A DNA stretch of 11,839 nt from DASTHV01 sp035718045 (GCA_035718045.1 DASTHV010000026.1:1-11839), one strand, 5' to 3'; positions 1-6,066 are shown, counted from the first letter of the stretch. Numbers and translations: made by a program. The notes: generated by a model from the letters alone, not told the origin.

Positions 1-211
1 CTGGAGTTTTTTCGGAGGCTACTTTCAGCATCATTCTCATATTATCAACAATGCGTGGCTGCAGGTTTCCGTCACTATCGGTCTGTAAATCAATTGAACT
101 TAGAACCTGGAGTAAAACGGTTCCTCTTAAGTACAGTTCGGCTTGGTCTTGGAATACGGATGGGAGGAGTTTTGGCCTTTCCCCCATTGATTCGCCAGTT
201 TCTATATCCAC
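1..211 (-). CDS. Hypothetical protein, 5' part (runs off left edge)
   Basis: I do not recognise this protein. Reading leftward from a GTG at 211, the frame stays open for 70 codons to the window edge and begins VDIETGESMGERPKLL. Its composition looks like a real soluble protein: charged and hydrophobic residues alternate (QDQAELYLRG, TVLLQVLSSI, NMRMMLKVAS), with no low complexity, signal peptide or membrane segment. The start is chosen because an extended -10 box (TGC TACAAT, 218-226) ends exactly 6 bases before the GTG, so the transcript would begin at the start codon; there is no Shine-Dalgarno site. Longer open frames across the same bases on the other strand and frame run through the neighbouring tRNA and look like shadows. 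The gene lies downstream of tRNA-Arg(TCG) on the same strand. The C-terminus and function are unknown. Confidence 0.6.
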   Translation of the reverse strand, partial: MDIETGESMGERPKLLPSVFQDQAELYLRGTVLLQVLSSIDLQTDSDGNLQPRIVDNMRMMLKVASEKTP

Positions 212-217
212 GGCCAG

Positions 218-226
218 ATTGTAGCA
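218..226 (-). promoter_or_regulatory. Extended -10 promoter of the leftmost gene
   Basis: On the minus strand the sequence is TGC-TACAAT followed by six bases and GTG. The TGn extension can compensate for the lack of a clear -35 box. Spacing predicts initiation at or next to the start codon (leaderless mRNA). Confidence 0.5.
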
Positions 227-282
227 TTTTCTGTTGGTTTATATCGAGAGCAAGGTCTGTTTGGCTGTAACTAGCCGATGCG

Positions 283-358
283 TGGTACGCCCGGAGAGAT
301 TCGAACTCCCGACCTCCTGGTCCGAAGCCAGGCGCTCTATCCGCTGAGCTACGGGCGC
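283..358 (-). tRNA. tRNA-Arg (anticodon TCG)
   Basis: The minus strand folds as a full cloverleaf: acceptor GCGCCCG with CGGGCGT, D-stem GCTC/GAGC, anticodon stem CCTGG/CCAGG around loop CTTCGGA (anticodon TCG, reads CGA), T-stem GGGAG with TTCGAAT loop region, discriminator A and an encoded CCA (283-285). The likely promoter is CATAAT (377-382), overlapping the end of the Crp-like gene; a second candidate is TAAAAT (367-372), which would leave almost no leader. Confidence 0.95.
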
Positions 359-377
359 GCAAGGCCATTTTAACAGA

Positions 378-998
378 TTATGATGCGATCAGTTTTTTGA
401 GTTGTTGGCGATCAACTATTAAGTAACGGCCTCCGGAAACTATTCCTTCCTTTTTCATTCTAATTAATTGCAGCGTGGCGGTTTCGCGCGTTAATCCACA
501 CATATCGGCGACGTCGCGTGAAGTTAATGGTAAATCCAAACGGATATTTTCATGTTCGCTGGTGCCAACCCTTTTAGCCAAGTAGACTAGCAGAGACGCA
601 ATTTTTTGTCGGGCGCTGTGGGCCGACAATATATTGATCCGATCCATAAATAATTGGTTTAAGCGGTACGTGTAAGCGATTAGTTTTTCACCTATTTCTA
701 AATTGCCTCTTATTTTCTGCTGGAAATCCGCTTGCGGAATCGACTTAAGTTCAATATCTGTCATGCATTCGTGAAAGTAAACGGCAATGCCGCTGCCTGA
801 TAAAAAACTTGTAAGCGGAAATATATCACCGGGCCCGTATATAACTAAGATGCGCTGGTTTCCGCTGGGAAGGATACTGAAAACTTTGACATAACCGCCC
901 ACGAGGAAGAATATGTTTTTTACGTTATCGCCCTCGTAAATTAATACCTGGCCCTTACGAGACTGGCGTATGGGCAGATTATCAAATAGATTTTCCAT
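378..998 (-). CDS. Crp/Fnr-family transcriptional regulator
   Basis: Two-domain regulator of 206 residues. Residues about 10-120 match the cyclic-nucleotide-binding-type beta barrel (KGQVLIYEGD, IFFLVGGYVKVF, ILVIYGPGDIFPL), followed by the long dimer helix and a winged helix (about 135-205) with a classic recognition element LTSRDVADMCGLTRETATLQ. The GE...RSA phosphate cassette that binds cAMP in Crp is not visible, and the N-terminal cysteine cluster of Fnr is absent (a single Cys, in HECM), so the ligand is unknown and need not be cAMP or an Fe-S cluster. The gene starts one base after the stop of the SpoIIAA-like gene; AGGGAAG upstream of the ATG can serve as ribosome site, so the pair is a coupled operon. 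The length is normal for the family. The family call is firm; the target genes are unknown. Confidence 0.9.
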   Translation of the reverse strand: MENLFDNLPIRQSRKGQVLIYEGDNVKNIFFLVGGYVKVFSILPSGNQRILVIYGPGDIFPLTSFLSGSGIAVYFHECMTDIELKSIPQADFQQKIRGNLEIGEKLIAYTYRLNQLFMDRINILSAHSARQKIASLLVYLAKRVGTSEHENIRLDLPLTSRDVADMCGLTRETATLQLIRMKKEGIVSGGRYLIVDRQQLKKLIAS

Positions 999-999
999 G

Positions 1000-1395
1000 C
1001 TATTCTTCCCTTTTCAGCCATTTCAGAGCTTCAGTCCGGTCGGTAAAAACCCGGACCTTTTGGCGCTTACCGGCAATTAAAGCCAGGGTGTTTACCATGA
1101 TCTGAACCGCTACGTTGCCGTAAACCGCTATCCGGTCGTATTTGGCGCTAGTCATCGCTTCTACCGCGAAACTTCGGGCCTTGACCATCTTGCCACTGAT
1201 ATCTATCTTAGGTACTTCGGTTACATCAACCAAAATTAGTACTAGTTGTTTTTTGGCTTTAAGCTGCTGGGCGCGCTTAACAAGTTCCTTGATGCCGGAG
1301 ATTACATCGTCCGGCGTCTGGACGCCTACGTAATGCTGCTCCACAAAGCCGCCGGGATTGGCAAATGTCTGGACCTTCTCCGTCTGCCTGGCCAT
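1000..1395 (-). CDS. SpoIIAA-like (STAS/SEC14-type) protein
   Basis: A 131-residue protein starting MARQTEKVQTF. The pattern of a beta strand QLVLILVDVTEV, a helix with KARSFAVEAM, YDRIAVYGNVAVQIMVNTLA, then RVFTDRTEALKWLKRE resembles the SpoIIAA-like/STAS family (PF11964 type), whose members often end in a FxDxxxALxWL motif. The biochemical role in this family is poorly defined; some members bind lipids or take part in anti-sigma-type switches. An ATG 27 codons upstream (1476) is open, but that extension would overlap the divergent gene and its promoter. The ATG at 1395 sits 7 bases after a perfect TATAAT (1403-1408), so it is the preferred, leaderless start. It is the first gene of the operon with the Crp-like regulator. 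The fold call is by pattern recognition only. Confidence 0.65.
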   Translation of the reverse strand: MARQTEKVQTFANPGGFVEQHYVGVQTPDDVISGIKELVKRAQQLKAKKQLVLILVDVTEVPKIDISGKMVKARSFAVEAMTSAKYDRIAVYGNVAVQIMVNTLALIAGKRQKVRVFTDRTEALKWLKREE

Positions 1396-1434
1396 ATGGT
1401 TAATTATACTCGCGACGTGTATTAAAATGGGTCT
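1396..1434. promoter_or_regulatory. Divergent pair of leaderless promoters
   Basis: Only 39 bases separate the start codons at 1395 (minus) and 1435 (plus). The minus-strand -10 is TATAAT at 1403-1408 (7 bases before ATG). The plus-strand -10 is TAAAAT at 1423-1428 (6 bases before ATG), with a weak -35 TTAATT at 1400-1405 and a 17-base spacer that overlaps the opposite -10. The two polymerases cannot bind at once, so the genes should be mutually exclusive at initiation. No Shine-Dalgarno site is present on either side. Confidence 0.55.
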
Positions 1435-1752
1435 ATGACGACGGCACAAAATAAAATATCTGGTGGAGTTGTCCATGAACTGCCAGCAGATTTACGAACA
1501 GCTCTCGCTTCCGACCCTCAGGCACTTAAAGCATGGGATGATATTACTCCGCTTGCCCGCAATGAATGGATATGTTGGACAATCACTGTAAAACAGCAGA
1601 AGACACGGGATGAGCACGTTAAGCGGGTAATTTCCGAACTTAAGGAAGGAATGCGCCGGCCCTGCTGCTGGCTAGGGTGTATTCACCGGACAGATAAAAA
1701 GATAAGCCCGTCTGTACAAGGAATCCTTGAGAAACGCTCTAAGTCCAAATAA
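1435..1752 (+). CDS. YdeI/OmpD-associated-family-like small protein
   Basis: A 105-residue basic protein. The segment VHELPADLRTALASDPQALKAWDDITPLARNE followed by a helix with KQQKTRDEHVKRVISELKEG matches the pattern of the YdeI/OmpD-associated (bacteriocin-protection) family, PF13376 type: a proline-led helix, an AW..LTP..R.E turn, and an R-rich helix usually described as KR..RI......L..G. The family is tied only loosely to envelope stress and peptide resistance in enterobacteria; the molecular function is unclear. The C-terminal part holds a compact RRPCCWLGC motif with three cysteines and a following His-Arg, which could bind metal. The start ATG lies 6 bases after TAAAAT and there is no ribosome site, so it is probably leaderless. 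It is divergent from the SpoIIAA-like/Crp operon. Confidence 0.6.
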   Translation: MTTAQNKISGGVVHELPADLRTALASDPQALKAWDDITPLARNEWICWTITVKQQKTRDEHVKRVISELKEGMRRPCCWLGCIHRTDKKISPSVQGILEKRSKSK

Positions 1753-1759
1753 CTAGAAG

Positions 1760-1793
1760 GGAGAATATTCTCCTCAAAGAGGAACCGATTTTT
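1760..1793 (+). terminator. Possible terminator between convergent genes
   Basis: Directly after the YdeI-like stop lies a perfect 14-base palindrome GGAGAATATTCTCC (1760-1773), overlapping a small hairpin TCCTC-AAA-GAGGA (1771-1783) that is followed by TTTTT at 1789-1793. The stem is short and the U-run sits five bases off, so this is a weak candidate only. Confidence 0.3.
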
Positions 1794-1815
1794 AATCAAC
1801 TATTTTTGCGTAAGC

Positions 1816-2538
1816 CTAATAATAAACGGCGAGCACTTGCTCAAAGAATTCTAATTCCTCTCGGGTAGGCATCCAAGATGATGTGGGCCAGCCATTTTCA
1901 AGCTGGAAGAACCTTTGCGGTCCTAAAAGACTACGCAGTCCGGCGTGATAGTTTGGCGGTAGTCCTGATCTGGTATCAAACGTAACAACATCGGCCCACT
2001 TCCGCAGATGGCTTGGGCCTAATCTCCTGACTAGATGACTGTCGCCTAGAACGCTCCCATCCTGAATCTGAAATAGCGTCGGCGCTATGTTTGCAACACG
2101 AGCGCCATCAGTAACATAAGTGTATTGTTCCAGGCGCCACGTAGGATCGCCTTTAGGAAACGCTTGCCAGCCGTTGGCTTCGGCGGTCTCTTTAACTTTT
2201 GCTTGTAGGTAAGTCTGGGCATCTCTGCGGATTCTAATTGATTCAAGGTCCATCGGTAGGAGTGCCATTCCGCCATTAGCCGCACCAGACTCTTCCCAGT
2301 AAGCCATGTGCCAAACTGTTTCATATTCATCCGCAGATAAAAATGAATCAAAAGTGTCAGTTAGCCCAGCTCTTATATGAGCTACATCGGATTGTAATTG
2401 CAGTGTAGCATCGTCGTCTAATTTCCGGTGTTCGTGATCGGAGAGGTCTTCGCCTTGTTCTGACAACTTAGATAAAATATCCCGATACCTGTCGGGATTA
2501 TATTCAAGAGGAACAATCTCTTTAAGTATTTCGCTCAT
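1816..2538 (-). CDS. Hypothetical protein, 240 aa, no family recognised
   Basis: I do not recognise this protein. It is acidic to neutral, soluble, without signal peptide or membrane segment. The N-terminal third is helical and charged (KLSEQGEDLSDHEHRKLDDD). The middle has aromatic-rich stretches (YETVWHMAYWEESGAANGG). The C-terminal half is rich in Trp, Pro and Gly, with possible beta-rich turns (RLGPSHLRKWADVVTFD, GLRSLLGPQRFFQLENGW). The start ATG at 2538 sits 8 bases after CATAAT (2547-2552), with TTGCAC (2569-2574) as -35 and a 16-base spacer; there is no Shine-Dalgarno site. It is monocistronic and convergent to the YdeI-like gene. Codon choice in the sequence looks somewhat less GC-biased than in glyA or murA, so recent transfer is possible, but this is only an impression. 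Confidence 0.75.
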   Translation of the reverse strand: MSEILKEIVPLEYNPDRYRDILSKLSEQGEDLSDHEHRKLDDDATLQLQSDVAHIRAGLTDTFDSFLSADEYETVWHMAYWEESGAANGGMALLPMDLESIRIRRDAQTYLQAKVKETAEANGWQAFPKGDPTWRLEQYTYVTDGARVANIAPTLFQIQDGSVLGDSHLVRRLGPSHLRKWADVVTFDTRSGLPPNYHAGLRSLLGPQRFFQLENGWPTSSWMPTREELEFFEQVLAVYY

Positions 2539-2546
2539 TTCAGATA

Positions 2547-2574
2547 ATTATGTTATGTATGCAAAAAAGTGCAA
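2547..2574 (-). promoter_or_regulatory. Promoter of the 240-aa orphan gene
   Basis: Minus strand: -35 TTGCAC (2569-2574), 16-base spacer, -10 CATAAT (2547-2552), then 8 bases to the ATG at 2538. The transcript would be leaderless or have a leader of one or two bases. Confidence 0.55.
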
Positions 2575-2690
2575 GCATAAGCGTGGTACCCGGGCAGTGC
2601 AGCATAGAGGGGGACATTTTCCCACAAGCGTATGCCCAAAGCTAGCTTCTGCATGCTCTCGTCTCACCGAATCTGTTACCCGTAGCTAAA

Positions 2691-2785
2691 CCATTTTGCG
2701 CGGAGCTTGCGCAAAATGGAGAGGAGCAACAATACTAAGCCCTACTAAATTTGCGCTACTGGATCGCGCAAATTTCTAGTAGGGC
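2691..2785. repeat. Two tandem large hairpins with a shared TTTGCGC/GCGCAAA core
   Basis: Hairpin 1: CCATTTTGCGC (2691-2701), 7-base loop, GCGCAAAATGG (2709-2719), a perfect 11-bp stem. Hairpin 2: GCCCTACTA plus AATTTGCGC (2739-2756), 9-base loop, GCGCAAATT (2766-2774), a 2-base bulge, TAGTAGGGC (2777-2785), an 18-bp stem. Both have the same inner core. There is no U-run on either strand, so they are not classic terminators, although they lie just downstream of tRNA-Arg(CCG) on its own strand and could trim or stop that transcript. Confidence 0.7.
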
Positions 2786-2802
2786 CGATATTAGTTGCGA
2801 CG

Positions 2803-2877
2803 TGGTACCTCGTGCAGGACTCGAACCTACATCACCAGCTCCGGAAGCTGGCATTCTATCCATTGAACTAACGAGGC
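2803..2877 (-). tRNA. tRNA-Arg (anticodon CCG)
   Basis: Minus-strand cloverleaf: acceptor GCCTCGT with ACGAGGT, D-arm GTTC...GAAT, anticodon stem CCAGC/GCTGG around loop TTCCGGA (anticodon CCG, reads CGG), T-stem GTAGG/CCTGC with TTCGAGT loop, discriminator A and encoded CCA (2803-2805). A TATAAT on the minus strand at 2934-2939 would give a leader of about 50 bases. The two hairpins lie just downstream. Confidence 0.95.
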
Positions 2878-2950
2878 TAACAGCTGCACTATGTGTTTTG
2901 ACAAAATTGGAAATACCCAAAAGAACAGAAGTAATTATAACAATTTTTGG

Positions 2951-3487
2951 CTACGATTTTGGTTGGCTGTTGTTGTTTTCGGTCTCTTGGCGACTTTGTT
3001 CGGTCTGGCTCAGGGTAGCCTGTAAAATCTTTAAAATACTTTTGGCGTGTTCGCGGCTCATGCCGACACGGGCTATGCAATACGAGCTATTGGCCGGGCC
3101 GGTTTGCGTAAAACTCATGACGACCCCGTGGTTATTAACCGTAATGTCGACCACATCCGTATAAAGAACATGATTACCTTTAGCTTCCACGGGTATGGTC
3201 GGCAAAAGATTGTTGTCGGTTCTAGCGACCGGCACCTTATCGGCGCCATAGCCGGCGGTTTCCCAAATGGCTACGGCCTCGTCATCCTGAGCGCCAAAAT
3301 GGCTGATAAGCAGTAGAAGAATATCTTCGGCGGGCCGAGCTTTGCCTAGCTCAAAGCTAGCCAGTTCACGCACGTCTATTTCTACCGCGCCGGATGCTTC
3401 CGCCAAACTCTCTTTTGCTCTAACTCTCAATTCCTTCAGACGGCGGCCTAGCGGCCTAAATGGCATCTGCGAATCGGTATCACTCAT
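2951..3487 (-). CDS. XRE-family HTH protein with DUF3467-like C-terminus
   Basis: A 178-residue protein. Residues about 13-65 form an XRE-type helix-turn-helix (LGRRLKELRVRAKESLAEASGA, then VDVRELASFELGKARPAEDILLLL), presumably DNA binding. After a linker, residues about 105-165 (VLYTDVVDITVNNHGVVMSF, ARVGMSREHAKSILKILQATL) resemble DUF3467, a small domain of unknown role with a Y-N/D-x-V strand, a central F and a final R-x-x-M-S-x-x-H-A-K helix. The tail is a polar QTEQSRQETENNNSQ stretch. The start ATG lies 8 bases after a TACAAT that is half of a palindrome shared with murB, so it is probably leaderless. The protein could autoregulate or control murB through the palindrome, but this is inference. 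Confidence 0.75.
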   Translation of the reverse strand: MSDTDSQMPFRPLGRRLKELRVRAKESLAEASGAVEIDVRELASFELGKARPAEDILLLLISHFGAQDDEAVAIWETAGYGADKVPVARTDNNLLPTIPVEAKGNHVLYTDVVDITVNNHGVVMSFTQTGPANSSYCIARVGMSREHAKSILKILQATLSQTEQSRQETENNNSQPKS

Positions 3488-3513
3488 CTATTACTATTGT
3501 ACAATAAGACCCA
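3488..3513. promoter_or_regulatory. Symmetric bidirectional promoter, shared palindromic -10
   Basis: The 12-base palindrome TATTGTACAATA (3495-3506) contains TACAAT on both strands: 3500-3505 for murB (plus) and 3496-3501 for the XRE gene (minus). Exactly 8 bases separate each -10 from its start codon (3488-3495 and 3506-3513). Neither side has a Shine-Dalgarno site. The -35 regions would lie inside the opposite gene and are weak. The palindrome could also be an operator for the XRE-type protein. Confidence 0.65.
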
Positions 3514-4542
3514 GTGAAGATTAAAGAAAACATCTCTTTGGCAGCTTATAGCACCATGCGTTTGGGTGGACCGGCTCGATATCTTGCCGAGGCCAAAAAC
3601 AAACAGGATGTTCAGGAGCTTTTTAGCTGGGCCCAAGCGCGCAGCCTGCCTATATTAATGATAGGGCGCGGCAGCAATATCGTTTGGCAAGACGAGGGTT
3701 TTGCCGGTTTGATTATCGTCAATAAAATCACCGGACGCGAAGTCGTCAGTGAAGACAACTATTCCGCTACCCTAAAAATCAACGGCGGAGAAAATTGGGA
3801 CAAGGCTGTTGACTGGGCGGTTGATAAGAAACTTACCGGCGTAGAATACATGTCTTTAATCCCGGGTACGGTCGGAGCCGCACCGGTTCAAAATATCGGC
3901 GCTTACGGTGGAGAGTTGTCTTATACACTGCTTGAGTTAGAGGCCTTTGACTCCCGATTGAATGCCTTTGTCAGGCTGCAAAACCACGAATGCGGCTTTT
4001 CCTACCGCTCCAGCCGTTTCAAAACGACTGACCGCGGGCGGTTCTATATAACCAGCATCACCTTGACCCTACGCAAAAGTGACCCGGCACCCCCCTTTTA
4101 TGAAAGTCTACAAACGTATCTGGATGATAAAGGCATTACTAAATATACCCCAAGGACTATTCGCGATGCCGTTATTGATATTCGCAAAAATAAATTGCCG
4201 GATCCGGAAAAAATTTCCAATAACGGTTCTTTCTTTACTAACCCGATTATAGACAGCGTTACTTACGAACGCTTAAAGCAAACCTATCCCGACATCAAAG
4301 GCTGGCAGATGGGCGAGGGTCATATGAAGGTAGCGGCCGGCTGGCTGGTGGAAAAGGCTGGCTTCAGAGGTGTTTACGACGAACAGACAGGCATGGGCAC
4401 TTGGCCTAACCAAGCTCTAGTATTGATAAATAAAAACGCCCATCACACCGCCGACCTGCTGGCCTTTAAACAAAAAATCGTTGATAAGGTGCTGCAGATG
4501 TTTGGAGTAACTTTGGAACAGGAACCTGAACTGCTGCCTTGA
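3514..4542 (+). CDS. murB: UDP-N-acetylmuramate dehydrogenase (MurB)
   Basis: Cytosolic FAD enzyme that reduces UDP-GlcNAc-enolpyruvate with NADPH to UDP-MurNAc, the second committed step of peptidoglycan precursor synthesis. At 342 residues it has the length of E. coli-type (type I) MurB. Visible motifs: the N-terminal NISLAAYSTMRLGGPARYL, the FAD-binding IGRGSNIVWQ (about 50-59) and SLIPGTVGAAPVQNIGAYGGE (about 114-134), the YRSSRFK segment with the catalytic-type Arg (166), NNGSFFTNP with the proton-donor Ser (239), and a C-terminal LEQEPEL Glu. The start is GTG at 3514, 8 bases after TACAAT, with no ribosome site. It is divergent from the XRE/DUF3467 gene, with a small membrane protein gene 15 bases downstream. 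All key residues appear intact. Confidence 0.95.
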   Translation: MKIKENISLAAYSTMRLGGPARYLAEAKNKQDVQELFSWAQARSLPILMIGRGSNIVWQDEGFAGLIIVNKITGREVVSEDNYSATLKINGGENWDKAVDWAVDKKLTGVEYMSLIPGTVGAAPVQNIGAYGGELSYTLLELEAFDSRLNAFVRLQNHECGFSYRSSRFKTTDRGRFYITSITLTLRKSDPAPPFYESLQTYLDDKGITKYTPRTIRDAVIDIRKNKLPDPEKISNNGSFFTNPIIDSVTYERLKQTYPDIKGWQMGEGHMKVAAGWLVEKAGFRGVYDEQTGMGTWPNQALVLINKNAHHTADLLAFKQKIVDKVLQMFGVTLEQEPELLP

Positions 4543-4551
4543 TGATATGAT
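4543..4551 (+). promoter_or_regulatory. Extended -10 promoter at the end of murB
   Basis: TGA-TATGAT (4543-4551) overlaps the TGA stop region of murB and ends 6 bases before the ATG at 4558. The small membrane protein gene can therefore be transcribed on its own as a leaderless mRNA in addition to read-through from murB. Confidence 0.5.
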
Positions 4552-4557
4552 TTAGCT

Positions 4558-4788
4558 ATGGCTAAAAAATCAAATAGATCCAAATGGTTCGTCCCGGTGC
4601 GCGGCAGTTACCTGCCTAATAATTGGCTAGGTTGGCTGACATATCTGCCATTCACGGCCTATCTTATACTGACATTGGTTCTTACATGGAGTTACACCAG
4701 TAATCTAGCCAAGACGATACTCGTGGTCGCCATTTTTTGGGTAGTCGGGGCGGCGGTCATGACCTGGCTGGCCAGACGGACTTCCTAG
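4558..4788 (+). CDS. Small two-helix membrane protein
   Basis: A 76-residue protein with a basic N-terminus (MAKKSNRSKWF) and two predicted membrane helices: about 23-45 (WLGWLTYLPFTAYLILTLVL) and about 49-69 (AKTILVVAIFWVVGAAVMTW), ending in ARRTS. By the positive-inside rule both termini should be cytoplasmic, forming a hairpin in the membrane. I do not recognise a family. The start is chosen by the extended -10 box six bases upstream; there is no Shine-Dalgarno site. It follows murB closely, so an envelope role is plausible but unproven. Its TAG stop (4786-4788) directly abuts the stop codon of convergent glyA with no base between. Confidence 0.8.
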   Translation: MAKKSNRSKWFVPVRGSYLPNNWLGWLTYLPFTAYLILTLVLTWSYTSNLAKTILVVAIFWVVGAAVMTWLARRTS

Positions 4789-6066
4789 TCACTTATCGCT
4801 CGGCAGGGGGAACTGGAGCGAGAACTCTTTAACTTGATTACTTAACTTGTTAAGTATTTTTTCATCGTTGCGGTTTTTAATGGCCTGCAACAACCAATCG
4901 GCAATTACCGCCATATCCTTTTCTTTTAGACCGCGCGTGGTGATGGCTGGGGTGCCAAGCCGCAAGCCGCTGGGTTTGAACGGTGGCAGCGGGTCATCCG
5001 GGATCGAATTGCAGTTGGCGCTTAGCCCGACTTTATCCAATGTATCTTGCACGACCCGCCCGTCAACCTTAAAGCTGGTATATACGTCGGCCATTATCAA
5101 ATGATTGTCAGTGCCGTTGGTTACTAGCTTGAATCCGCGCTTCATGAGTTCATCGGCCAACTTCTTAGCGTTTTGGAGGATTTGCTGGGCATACCGCTGG
5201 AACTCCGGCTGGGCGGCTTCATGAAAAGCCACGGCTTTGGCGGCGGTGTTATTCATATGCGGTCCGCCCTGAAAGCCCGGAAACACCTCGCGGTCAATCA
5301 ACGTCGGCAGATTTTCTAGAGTCTTTTCAACCGGCCTTAGCGGATTGCCAACTTTACCTTTGGTCAGAATCATGCCACCACGCGGCCCACGCAAAGTTTT
5401 GTGCGTGGTGGTGGTAATCAGGTGAAAACCAAAATCAAACGGGTTAGGCAAAGCCTTGCCGACAATCAGTCCGGCGATATGGGCCATGTCGGCCATCAGC
5501 ATCGCTCCTACCTCGTTGCCGATTTCGGCGAACTTGGCATAATCCAGATTGCGGGGATAGCCCGAAAAGCCGGCCAGGATGATTTTAGGCTTTTCTTTAA
5601 GGGCCACACGGCGCATTTCCTCGTAGTCGATTTCGCCGGTTTCCTTATCTTTTATGCCATAACGCACAAAATTATATAGCTTAGCCATGGTGGTTACGGG
5701 ATGGCCGTGAGTCAGATGTCCGCCGTGGTCTAACCTCATGCCCATAACCGTGTCGCCCGGCTCCAGCCAGGCAAAATACACGGCCACGTTAGCCGGCGCG
5801 CCGGAATGCGGCTGAACATTGGCGTGATCGGCGTTAAATAATTTTTTAGCCCGCTCTATCGCTAGGGTTTCCAGCGGATCCGTAAAATTCTGGCCACCAT
5901 AATAACGCCGGCCAGGATAACCTTCTGAATATTTATTAGTAAAAACGCTGCCCAGGGCGTCCAGCACGTCACGGCTGACGTAATTTTCGCTCGGTATCAG
6001 CTCTAGCCCCTCTCGCTGCCTTTTTTCTTCGGAAGCGATTAGTTTCGCTACTTTATTGTCTTTCAT
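4789..6066 (-). CDS. glyA: Serine hydroxymethyltransferase (GlyA)
   Basis: PLP enzyme that interconverts serine plus tetrahydrofolate and glycine plus 5,10-methylene-THF, supplying one-carbon units. Motifs are complete: ELIPSENYVS (PLP/substrate Ser and Glu region), KYSEGYPGRRYYGG, NVQPHSGAPANVAV, MRLDHGGHLTHG, MADMAHIAGL (Asp and His that hold PLP), TTTTHKTLRGPRGG with the Schiff-base Lys, and SGLRLGTPAITTRG with the carboxylate-binding Arg. The length of about 425 residues is normal. Two tandem starts exist, GTG at 6069 and ATG at 6066; AGGAG at 6075-6079 is 5 and 8 bases away respectively, and I prefer the ATG. Unlike most unit-opening genes here, glyA has a real ribosome site, which a leader hairpin can hide. 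It is divergent from murA. Confidence 0.97.
   Translation of the reverse strand: MKDNKVAKLIASEEKRQREGLELIPSENYVSRDVLDALGSVFTNKYSEGYPGRRYYGGQNFTDPLETLAIERAKKLFNADHANVQPHSGAPANVAVYFAWLEPGDTVMGMRLDHGGHLTHGHPVTTMAKLYNFVRYGIKDKETGEIDYEEMRRVALKEKPKIILAGFSGYPRNLDYAKFAEIGNEVGAMLMADMAHIAGLIVGKALPNPFDFGFHLITTTTHKTLRGPRGGMILTKGKVGNPLRPVEKTLENLPTLIDREVFPGFQGGPHMNNTAAKAVAFHEAAQPEFQRYAQQILQNAKKLADELMKRGFKLVTNGTDNHLIMADVYTSFKVDGRVVQDTLDKVGLSANCNSIPDDPLPPFKPSGLRLGTPAITTRGLKEKDMAVIADWLLQAIKNRNDEKILNKLSNQVKEFSLQFPLPSDK

Larger units (their letters stand above)
2539..2802. other. Gene-free stretch with hairpins and a tRNA-end-like scrap
   Basis: No convincing coding frame is seen here. The left end carries the promoter of the 240-aa gene. 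At 2584-2597 the minus strand reads CTGCCCGGGTACCA, nearly identical to a tRNA-Arg 3' end, but no cloverleaf can be built upstream of it. The right half holds the two large hairpins listed separately. A long frame that crosses from here into the next tRNA and gene on the plus strand is a shadow. Confidence 0.5.

Noticed and set aside
55..270. 71-residue plus-strand frame
   Set aside because: Antisense to the better supported leftmost gene; no promoter or ribosome site.
90..368. 92-residue minus-strand frame across tRNA-Arg(TCG)
   Set aside because: Its N-terminal part is a translation of the tRNA itself (RSSADRAPGFGPGGREFESL), a common artefact; the real gene uses another frame from GTG at 211.
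1396..1476. 27-codon N-terminal extension of the SpoIIAA-like protein from ATG at 1476
   Set aside because: It would cover the divergent promoter and the start of the YdeI-like gene; TATAAT at 1403-1408 places the start at 1395.
2583..2660. Possible tRNA or tmRNA ending in GGGTACCA
   Set aside because: No T-arm, anticodon arm or matching 5' acceptor strand can be built upstream.
2751..3164. 137-residue plus-strand frame
   Set aside because: Starts in a hairpin, reads through tRNA-Arg(CCG) and runs antisense to the XRE/DUF3467 gene.
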